From contig PWZC01000320.1 of NCBI GenBank assembly GCA_003567615.1, positions 1 through 10,594 on the forward strand: a stretch of 10,594 nt of DNA, read 5' to 3'. The stretch is from Gemmatimonadota bacterium (GTDB lineage: Bacteria; Gemmatimonadota; Gemmatimonadetes; Longimicrobiales; Gaopeijiaceae). Shown here in pieces: positions 1 through 5,626 of the stretch (its first letter is position 1; every line of letters begins with the position of its first letter). A program made the translations under genes and the position numbers. The notes under the pieces are model-generated. The model saw nothing but the letters and a program-made list of their open reading frames with translations. It did not search any database and was not told the DNA's origin.

Positions 1-314
1 GCCAGATCCTTCCCCTGGCTCGTGGCCGGAAGGAAGACCGCGTCGTAGCCGCCGGCCTCCACCACTCCCTTCAGGATCCGGGCGTAGCCGTCCGGATGGT
101 ACTCGGCCAGCTCCCCATGGGCGGCCACCAGGACCCGGGCAGCCCCGGAGCCGTTGAACTCGCCGGCCTGCGACTCGATTCCCTCTCCACCCACCAGGAG
201 CACATCCACCTCGCCCTCGTGTCCGATGGCCACCCCGGCTGCCGCCGACGCGACCTCCCGGGAGACACCCCGCACGCTTCCGTCCCGCTGCTCTGCAATC
301 GCCAGAATCTTCAT
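1..314 (-). CDS. etfA: Electron transfer flavoprotein alpha subunit, N-terminal part (cut by window edge)
   Basis: This is the 5' part (104 codons) of the alpha subunit of electron transfer flavoprotein, the FAD-carrying partner of EtfB. It takes electrons from acyl-CoA and other dehydrogenases and passes them to the quinone pool through ETF:quinone oxidoreductase. The protein starts MKILAIAEQRDGSVR and continues with a Rossmann-like N-terminal domain. A typical EtfA stretch, YDAVFLPATSQGKDLA, is the last part visible. The FAD-binding C-terminal domain lies outside the window. The ATG at 314 is preceded by GAGGGA at a good distance. It follows etfB by 50 bp on the same strand, the usual etfB-etfA order, which supports both calls. 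The family is secure; the physiological electron donor is unknown. Confidence 0.9.
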   Translation of the reverse strand, partial: MKILAIAEQRDGSVRGVSREVASAAAGVAIGHEGEVDVLLVGGEGIESQAGEFNGSGAARVLVAAHGELAEYHPDGYARILKGVVEAGGYDAVFLPATSQGKDL

Positions 315-364
315 GCTGTCCCTCGTGTTCGTTGGGTTCTTGGTGACGGTGGTGAAGACAGACG

Positions 365-1114
365 TCAGAGGACGTTGGCCTCTTCGCGGAGGAGTCGGAC
401 CAGCTCGGGAACGGCGTCGGGACCCTCACCCACGATCCGACCCGCCACCCGCTCGGCCGGTAGCTCCATGGCCTTCACCTGGAGGCGGGACGGACCCATC
501 TGAGCCTCCTTCTTCTCCAGCGGCTTCCGCTTGGCCGCCATGATGCCCTTGAGGGAGGCGTAGCGGGGTTCGTACTCCCCCTTCGTGATGGTCACCACCG
601 CCGGGAGGGGAAGCTCCAGGATCCGGGTGCCGCCCTCGACCTCGCTGCGGCAAACCACGGCGGACTCCGTCGTCTCGAAGCTGGACACCGCCGTGGCACA
701 GGGCCGTCCCAGGAGGGTGGCCAGCATGGGACCCACCTGCTGCCCATCGTCGTCGGCGGCCTTCACCCCCAGCAGGACCAGGGGCGGCTCCGATCCCCGG
801 ATCTCGGCCGCGAGCCCCTTGGCTGTGGCGAGCCCGTCCGCCGTCACCTCTCCCTGGAGGAGGACGGCCCGGTCCGCACCCATGGCCAGCGCCGTCCGAA
901 GGGTCTCCTGGGAGGCATCGTCGCCGAGGGTGATCACCGTGACCTCGCCCTCGCCCCGCGCCTCCTTCAGCCGGAGCGCCGCCTCCACGGCGAACTCGTC
1001 GTAAGGGCTGAGGACGTACTTGACACCGCTGGGATCGATGGAGGTGCCGTCGTCACCCACCCGGATCCGGGTCTCGGTATCGGGCACCCGCTTGATGCAG
1101 ACGATGATGTTCAC
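365..1114 (-). CDS. etfB: Electron transfer flavoprotein beta subunit
   Basis: This 249-residue protein is of normal EtfB length and pairs with EtfA to form the soluble ETF heterodimer. Visible family marks are the N-terminus NIIVCIKRVPDTETRIRV, the YDEFAVEAALRLKE helix near residues 38-51, the nucleotide-binding stretch DDDGQQVGPMLATLLGRP (about 121-138), and the beta-subunit signature with PRYASLKGIMAAKRKP (about 183-198), which contains the recognition loop that contacts dehydrogenase partners. I chose the GTG at 1114 because GGGAG sits 7 nt upstream and the homology begins there. The open frame extends to 1255, but that extension only translates the GC-rich repeat array. Whether the nucleotide site holds AMP (ordinary ETF) or FAD (bifurcating ETF) cannot be decided by eye. 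It is probably co-transcribed with etfA. Confidence 0.93.
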   Translation of the reverse strand: MNIIVCIKRVPDTETRIRVGDDGTSIDPSGVKYVLSPYDEFAVEAALRLKEARGEGEVTVITLGDDASQETLRTALAMGADRAVLLQGEVTADGLATAKGLAAEIRGSEPPLVLLGVKAADDDGQQVGPMLATLLGRPCATAVSSFETTESAVVCRSEVEGGTRILELPLPAVVTITKGEYEPRYASLKGIMAAKRKPLEKKEAQMGPSRLQVKAMELPAERVAGRIVGEGPDAVPELVRLLREEANVL

Positions 1115-1162
1115 GCGTGTACTCCCTGCGTTCAGGTTCAAGAGATCGGTTGCTTCTTCAGG

Positions 1163-1258
1163 TCGGGGCGGCCCCGGCGTCGGGGTACGGCCCCAGCGTC
1201 GGGGGCAGGACCCCGGCTTCAGGGGTACGGCCCCGGCGTCGGGAGGATGTCCCACATT
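1163..1258. repeat. Array of about five tandem mini-hairpins, period 17-20 bp
   Basis: In the spacer between nhaC and etfB the plus strand carries five successive short palindromes: GGGGCGGCCCC (1165-1175), GGGGTACGGCCCC (1182-1194), GGGGCAGGACCCC (1202-1214), GGGGTACGGCCCC (1222-1234) and GGGAGGATGTCCC (1241-1253). They are joined by short linkers of the type GGCGTC or GGCTTCA. The loops differ while the G-run/C-run stems are kept, and units 2 and 4 are identical. The starts are 17, 20, 20 and 19 bp apart. I see no coding function. The array could fold as a row of RNA hairpins in a read-through transcript or be a row of protein-binding sites. Slippage-generated GC repeat DNA is the simplest alternative. 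Confidence 0.7.
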
Positions 1259-1279
1259 CGGGACGAGCGCCGTGCTGGA

Positions 1280-1361
1280 CTTCCGCCGGCCTGGCGCCTA
1301 CCCCGGGTTCCCGGCGGCGATCCCCCAGGCCCTTCCGCCGGCCGGGCCCCGCTGACCGGGG
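1280..1361. repeat. GC-rich direct and inverted repeats downstream of nhaC
   Basis: The rest of the nhaC-etfB spacer holds a direct repeat CTTCCGCCGGCC (1280-1291 and 1332-1343), an inverted pair GGCCTGG (1288-1294) and CCAGGCC (1325-1331), and a small hairpin CCCCG-CTGAC-CGGGG (1347-1361) that ends 35 bp downstream of the nhaC stop. The hairpin lacks a following T-run on the transcribed strand, so it is not a classical intrinsic terminator. Chance is a real possibility at this base composition. Confidence 0.35.
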
Positions 1362-1396
1362 TGGAAGAGACCTCGCCGCCCAGCTTCCCGGCACCA

Positions 1397-2812
1397 TCAG
1401 CCCAGGGTCGCTCCCACCACCCCGAACGCCACCGTGGCGAGCCCTGCGGCCAGCATGGCGTAGGGAAGCTGGGTGCGGACGTGATCGATGTGATCCGTCG
1501 CCGCCGCCATGGACGAGATGATGGTGGTGTCCGAGATGGGCGACGAGTGATCCCCGAAGATCCCCCCCGAGAGCACCGCCGCCACGAATGGGGCCAGGGG
1601 AAGCCCCAGCGTCATCCCCACAGGAACGGCAATGGGAAGCATGATGGCGAAGGTCCCCCAGCTCGTTCCCGTGGAGAAGGCGATCCCCGCCGACACCAGG
1701 AAGAGGAGGGGGAGAAGGATGAAGAGGGGGAAGACCCCCGTGGTCACCTGGGCCACCCAGGTCCCCGTCCCCAGCGCGTTGGCCACATTCCCCAGCGCCA
1801 GGGCCAGGAGGAGGATCAGCGCCAGGGGAACCAGGCCTCCGGCTCCCTTCAGCGCCGTTCGGGTGAGTTCATCCACCGTGTTGGCCTTCTGGGCCAGAAG
1901 GAGACCCCAGGCCATGGCCAGCGCCGCCAGCACCGCCCACAGCACGGATGTGGACCCGGACCCGGCTCGCAGATCCCCGCCCCCGGTGATCCAGAGGCCC
2001 ACCGGCATCATCACCACCATGGTGGCGATGGGTACCACCATGTTCACCGCCCGGGGCGGGATGCGGTCGTTGGGTCGGGGAGAGAGGATCTCCTCATCGA
2101 TCATGGGCTGGGACTCGGGCCACTCCTTGACCCCGCCCCGGGTCCGGATCTCGGCCTTCTTCATGGGACCGATGTCGATCTGCCAGATCACCACCGCAAG
2201 GGCCAGTAGCGCCGCTCCCAGGGCGTAGAAGTTCAGCGGGATGGTCCCCAGGAGAACGCCCAGCGGATCCTCCACGCCCAGGGAATCCAGGAGTCCCAGA
2301 TTGTAGGCCCCCCACGCATTCAGCGGGATCAGGATACAGATGGACGCCGAGGTGGAATCGATGATGTAGGCCAGCTTTTCCCGGGAGACGCGGTAGCGAT
2401 CGAAGAGGGGACGGGACACGGCCCCCGACACCAGCACCGTGATGTTGCTCTCGATGAAGATGATGACCCCGATGATCCAGGCCAGGAACTGCGAGCGCTT
2501 TCCGTCGTTCACCCACTGCCTGGTCTCCAGATACCGGATGAACCCCCGGACGCCGCCGGAACTCTCCACTGTGGCGATGAGGGCGCCGATGACCAGGGTG
2601 AAGAGAATCACATTGGCATTCCCCGCGCTGGCCAGCACAGCCACCGTCTCCTCGATGGATCGACCCAACCCGGAGAGGGGATTCCAGTCGGCGATGATGG
2701 TCCATCCGAGCCAGATTCCGGCCCCGAGGGAGAGGTAGACCTGCCGGGTCCAGATGGCCAGGACAATGGCCAGGACCGGGGGAAGGATGGATACCCAGGT
2801 AGGATCGCTCAT
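1397..2812 (-). CDS. nhaC: Na+/H+ antiporter, NhaC family
   Basis: This is a 471-residue polytopic inner-membrane protein of the NhaC family (Na_H_antiporter), which exchanges sodium for protons and serves pH and salt balance. About ten to twelve hydrophobic spans are visible. Family marks include FIESNITVLVSGAVSRP (about 119-135) followed by DSTSASICILIPLNAWG, FSTGTSWGTFAIMLPIAVP (about 379-397), and the very characteristic GDHSSPISDTTIISS (about 420-434) followed by DHIDHVRTQLPY. The length is normal. The ATG at 2812 overlaps the stop of the glycosylase gene by 4 bp (ATGA). Its GGAGG is only 2 nt from the ATG, so translation probably depends on coupling. Some relatives exchange organic acids with Na+ (MleN type), so the substrate is predicted, not shown. 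Confidence 0.88.
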   Translation of the reverse strand: MSDPTWVSILPPVLAIVLAIWTRQVYLSLGAGIWLGWTIIADWNPLSGLGRSIEETVAVLASAGNANVILFTLVIGALIATVESSGGVRGFIRYLETRQWVNDGKRSQFLAWIIGVIIFIESNITVLVSGAVSRPLFDRYRVSREKLAYIIDSTSASICILIPLNAWGAYNLGLLDSLGVEDPLGVLLGTIPLNFYALGAALLALAVVIWQIDIGPMKKAEIRTRGGVKEWPESQPMIDEEILSPRPNDRIPPRAVNMVVPIATMVVMMPVGLWITGGGDLRAGSGSTSVLWAVLAALAMAWGLLLAQKANTVDELTRTALKGAGGLVPLALILLLALALGNVANALGTGTWVAQVTTGVFPLFILLPLLFLVSAGIAFSTGTSWGTFAIMLPIAVPVGMTLGLPLAPFVAAVLSGGIFGDHSSPISDTTIISSMAAATDHIDHVRTQLPYAMLAAGLATVAFGVVGATLG

Positions 2813-3492
2813 GGCCTCCAGGGGGTCTCTGACGAGGCCGGGACGTGGGGGCCGGAAGAGACGTGGGGAGAGTGGGTGAGAAAGAAGCGCAGGGGCCAGT
2901 CCCGTGCCTTCCGGATCCCGATGCGGCCGGAGACGGTCACCTCGTCAGGGGAAACCGGTCGGGGCGGGGGTTCCAGGTAGAGCGGCGGTCGGTCGATCCT
3001 GTGCCCATCCATGGCTCCGTCGATTCCCAGGGCCTGGCAGAGCCGGGCGGGACCGTTGGCGGGATCCCGGTCGCGTCCCCTTCGGGCGACCATGGTGTCC
3101 CGGCCCTCCAGGGGCTCCAACGCCCGGACCAGGACCGCTTCGGGATCCCCCTCCCTACCGGTCACCACGTTGAAGCACCAGTGCATCCCGTAGATGAAAT
3201 ACACGTAGGCCCGACCTGGCGGCCCGAACATGGTTCGGTTCCGCCGGGTCAGGCCTACAGCGCCGTGACAGGCTGGATCGTGGGCACCCACATACGCTTC
3301 GGTTTCCACGATTCGCCCGGAGGTTCGCGTCCCGTCAATCCGCGACACGATCCTCCACCCCAGCAGATCCCGAGCCACCTCCGCGGCGGGCCGGGCTACC
3401 ACGGAAAGGAGCGACGGGATCAGCGTCCGCTTGAGCCGGCGCCACCCTCGGCCTCCAGCCGAGCCTTCCGGCGGGCGAAGTCCTCGGTCCAC
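2809..3492 (-). CDS. mpg: 3-methyladenine DNA glycosylase (AAG/MPG family)
   Basis: This base-excision-repair enzyme removes alkylated purines such as 3-methyladenine, and often hypoxanthine, by cutting the N-glycosidic bond. The open frame gives 227 residues. The core VARDLLG...SGRIVETEAYVGAHDPACH contains the catalytic Glu (E65) and the intercalating Tyr (Y67), matching human AAG E125 and Y127. It is followed by RNRTMFGPPGRAYVYFIYGM (about 84-103), ALEPLEG, NGPARLCQALGI and a C-terminal DWPLRFFLTHSPHVS. The start is uncertain: the GTG at 3492 overlaps the upstream NYN gene by 73 bp and has no well-spaced ribosome site. The conserved part begins near residue 25, so a shorter product from a rare start near 3425 (CTG) or 3402 (GTG) is possible. 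The gene lies between two genes it overlaps, which suggests translational coupling. Confidence 0.9.
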   Translation of the reverse strand: MDRGLRPPEGSAGGRGWRRLKRTLIPSLLSVVARPAAEVARDLLGWRIVSRIDGTRTSGRIVETEAYVGAHDPACHGAVGLTRRNRTMFGPPGRAYVYFIYGMHWCFNVVTGREGDPEAVLVRALEPLEGRDTMVARRGRDRDPANGPARLCQALGIDGAMDGHRIDRPPLYLEPPPRPVSPDEVTVSGRIGIRKARDWPLRFFLTHSPHVSSGPHVPASSETPWRP

Positions 3493-5486
3493 CCTTCCAG
3501 GACCTTCCCGGCCCGATTGGCGGTCAGGATCTGACCCACCTTCTGCGGATCGCTCTGGAGAATCCGGAAGAGATCCCCGCCCAACGCCTCCACAAGGGAC
3601 TCGGCCGTCTTCTGTCCGACCCCAGGGTAGGAGTTGCTCAGGTACTTGATGATGCTGGTGGGGTCCGTGGGCAGATGAAGACGGGCCGGCTCGATGACGG
3701 ACGATCCATCGGTGTCACTCGCCTTCTTTCCAGACCTGGGCCCCTTTGCAGCCTTGGCCTTCGACTTGGCCCTGGCCTTGGGCTCCTTCGCTGCCGGCGG
3801 CTCCGGCTTGGCCGCCTGCTTGGATTTCGGCTTGGACCTGGTTGCCTTCCTGGCCTTGGACTTCGGCTCGGAAGTGGCCTTCGCCTCGGACCTGGTCTTC
3901 GCTTCGGCCTCCGGCTTCGTCTCAGGAGCCGCCGACGCGGACTTGCCCGTCTCGGCCCCCTTCCCGGAGCCGGCTGAAGAGGGCGTGCTCACCACCTGCC
4001 CCTCCAGGAGGGGCGGCGGTCCATCCTTCGCACCCCGGCGACGACTCTGCCGCGGCCGGAGACGACGGGATTCCTCCACGGCGGACTCCCGGGCGTCCTG
4101 ACCCCGGGACCGATGGTCCGGCGCCGCGTCCTTCTGGGGCGAAGCGGTGGCGGCCTCCACAGCGGGTGCCTCCGGAGCGGGTGCCTCCGAAGCAGACGCC
4201 TCCGGTTTCGCGACGGCCTCCGGCTCCGAGACCGCTTCCCGGGGCCGGGATTTCGCCGCCGCCTTGGGCAGGCCCACCTGAAACTGACCGTTCTCACCCT
4301 TTTCGAGGGTGATGACGCCGTCTTCCACACCCTGCTTGAGGAAGAGGGAGAACTTGCTGAAGCCCAGCTCGGCCTCGTCGAACCCCGACTCGATGGCGAG
4401 CATGCGCCGCTTCACATCCGAGTCGCGGACCGTGCTGCCCTCGTGGTCTTCCAGGAGATCCCGGATGGCCTGCTGGAGAAGATCGTAGGCCGCTTGCTTG
4501 GCGTCACCCACCTCTGCGGCGGCGGGAGGAGCCTCCTCCGGCGCAGTGGCCGACGGCTCCGGCGGACGGGACGGGGCGGCGGGGGCCTCGGAGGGAGGCG
4601 CCTTCCGATCGTCCCGATCCCGGGAGCGGCCGTCCGACTTCCGGCCTCCCCGCCCCCGATCCGACCGGTCGGATCGGGATGATGACCGGGACGGCGACGA
4701 TCCGGCCCCGGACTTGTTCACCTCGTACTGGCCGTTCTCCATCTTCCGGATCTCAACGAGCTCCTTCTGGGCCGCTTCGGTCAGGAAGCGGGAGAACTTG
4801 CTGAACCCGAAGCTCTTCTCGTCGAAACCCGGGTCGATCTCCAGCATGACCTGCTTGAGCCGGTCCGAACGCATGACGTCGTTCCGCCGCGCCATCTGCT
4901 CCACCGCCTTCTCCACCAGGACCCAGGGATCCTGGGCCACTGCCGCCGATCCGTCGCTGGTCTTCCGGAGGCCGGAGAGGGAGGTGTACGAGTAGTATTC
5001 GTCGCAGTTCTGAACCAGGATGTCCGAGGACGACTCCTGGATCCCCACTCCGATGACGTACTTCCCGTATTCCTTGAGCTTCAGGACCAGGGATGAAAAG
5101 TCAGAATCCCCGGTAAGGAGGATGTAGGTCCCGATCTCGGGACGGGTGAAAACCAGCTCCATCCCGTCGATGGCCATCCGGATATCGGTGGCGTTCTTCT
5201 TCGAGCTCCCGTAGGCCGGGGCGAAGATGAGATCGATGGACGCCTCGGAGAGGGGCACGATGTATTGAGGGTACCGCCGCCAATCGGCATAGGCCCGCTG
5301 GACCGTGACCTTCCCCTTGATGATATCGGAGTTGAGGAGCGTCTTGAGCTCCTTGGAGAGGTCACTGCGCATCCCCATGGTCACGTTGTCGAAATCGACC
5401 AGGAGGGCGGCGTTGGGGGCGTGCGGGGGAAGGTACGGCGCGGGGGCTCCCTCCATGTGGGGGGCCCTGGAAAACTGGGTACTCAT
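3420..5486 (-). CDS. NYN-domain protein with two LOTUS/OST-HTH domains, basic linker and C-terminal helix-hairpin-helix
   Basis: This is a 688-residue multidomain protein, predicted to be an RNA-acting nuclease or RNA-binding regulator. Residues about 26-170 form a NYN (LabA/DUF88, PIN-like) domain with the acidic residues of the fold visible: LLVDFDN (D31, D33), ATDIRM (D101) and LLTGDSDF (D127, D129). Two LOTUS/OST-HTH domains follow at about 186-257 and 328-405. Both carry GFDE...GFSKFS.FL and end in ENGQ(Y/F).V. The stretch between them is rich in Ser, Arg and Asp. Residues about 406-597 are low-complexity, first Ala/Pro/Glu then Lys/Ala/Pro repeats like a histone H1 tail. Residues about 607-670 look like helix-hairpin-helix DNA-binding units (YPGVGQKTAESLVEALGG) resembling the RecD2 N-terminal region. 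NYN plus LOTUS is known in bacteria and resembles eukaryotic MARF1; the HhH end is the unusual part. The ATG at 5486 lacks a clear ribosome site; Met11 at 5456 is an alternative start. Confidence 0.88.
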   Translation of the reverse strand: MSTQFSRAPHMEGAPAPYLPPHAPNAALLVDFDNVTMGMRSDLSKELKTLLNSDIIKGKVTVQRAYADWRRYPQYIVPLSEASIDLIFAPAYGSSKKNATDIRMAIDGMELVFTRPEIGTYILLTGDSDFSSLVLKLKEYGKYVIGVGIQESSSDILVQNCDEYYSYTSLSGLRKTSDGSAAVAQDPWVLVEKAVEQMARRNDVMRSDRLKQVMLEIDPGFDEKSFGFSKFSRFLTEAAQKELVEIRKMENGQYEVNKSGAGSSPSRSSSRSDRSDRGRGGRKSDGRSRDRDDRKAPPSEAPAAPSRPPEPSATAPEEAPPAAAEVGDAKQAAYDLLQQAIRDLLEDHEGSTVRDSDVKRRMLAIESGFDEAELGFSKFSLFLKQGVEDGVITLEKGENGQFQVGLPKAAAKSRPREAVSEPEAVAKPEASASEAPAPEAPAVEAATASPQKDAAPDHRSRGQDARESAVEESRRLRPRQSRRRGAKDGPPPLLEGQVVSTPSSAGSGKGAETGKSASAAPETKPEAEAKTRSEAKATSEPKSKARKATRSKPKSKQAAKPEPPAAKEPKARAKSKAKAAKGPRSGKKASDTDGSSVIEPARLHLPTDPTSIIKYLSNSYPGVGQKTAESLVEALGGDLFRILQSDPQKVGQILTANRAGKVLEGWTEDFARRKARLEAEGGAGSSGR
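4161..4205. repeat. Three 15-bp in-frame repeats coding Ala/Pro/Glu pentapeptides
   Basis: Three tandem units (plus strand AGCGGGTGCCTCCGG, then AGCGGGTGCCTCCGA, then the diverged AGCAGACGCCTCCGG) lie in the linker of the NYN protein. They code residues about 428-442, in the run SASEAPAPEAPAVEA. The 15-bp unit preserves the reading frame, so copy number can change without breaking the gene. The segment is probably disordered spacer. Confidence 0.7.
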
Positions 5487-5493
5487 ACGGTTG

Positions 5494-5522
5494 ATATTCA
5501 GCCTGTCTCAGTAGTGATCACG
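5494..5522 (-). promoter_or_regulatory. Possible promoter close to the NYN gene start
   Basis: On the minus strand GAATAT (5494-5499) lies 7 nt before the ATG at 5486, and CGTGAT (5517-5522) lies 17 bp further upstream. With this spacing transcription would begin at or next to the ATG, giving a leaderless mRNA, which would fit the missing ribosome-binding site. The -35 element matches the consensus poorly, so this is only a candidate. Confidence 0.25.
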
Positions 5523-5529
5523 GAATCAC
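5514..5529. promoter_or_regulatory. Inverted repeat GTGAT-N6-ATCAC upstream of the NYN gene
   Basis: GTGAT (5514-5518) and ATCAC (5525-5529) form a dyad with a 6-bp spacer. The left part also reads as the perfect 8-bp palindrome GTGATCAC (5514-5521). It overlaps the weak promoter candidate for the NYN gene, a position suited to an operator. No regulator is encoded nearby, and short dyads of this size arise by chance. Confidence 0.3.
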
Positions 5530-5564
5530 CGCGAGACCTCCCCTCCCCCACCCGGAGCGCCGCA

Positions 5565-5581
5565 TCCGAGACAGTCTCGGA
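5565..5581. promoter_or_regulatory. Perfect 17-bp palindrome TCCGAGACAGTCTCGGA
   Basis: Arms of 8 bp flank a single central base in the spacer between the acyl-CoA synthetase stop (5627) and the NYN start (5486). No T-run follows on the minus strand and the one-base centre cannot form an RNA hairpin loop without opening stem pairs. A dimeric regulator site is therefore more likely than a terminator. A further GAGAC half-site occurs in TGAGACAGG (minus strand, about 5502-5510), closer to the NYN start. What binds it is unknown. Confidence 0.45.
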
Positions 5582-5626
5582 CAGATGGGCAGGTTCCGGG
5601 GGCGGGATGGGGAAGCCGCCCGATGT

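Noticed and set aside
1165..1234. G-quadruplex in the tandem hairpin array
   Set aside because: The G-runs are separated by 15-16 nt containing matching C-runs, so local hairpins should win over a quadruplex.
1115..1255. In-frame N-terminal extension of EtfB
   Set aside because: It codes only the GC repeat array and spacer, while the EtfB family start matches the GTG at 1114, which has a good ribosome site.
1158..1397. Small minus-strand open frame starting TGATG at the nhaC stop
   Set aside because: The 79-residue product is Arg/Pro/Gly-rich and translates the repeat array; nothing resembles a real protein, although the stop-start overlap looked tempting.
1247..2209. Plus-strand open frame opposite nhaC
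   Set aside because: The product is low-complexity (His, Gly, Arg, Pro) and mirrors a well-recognised membrane protein gene.
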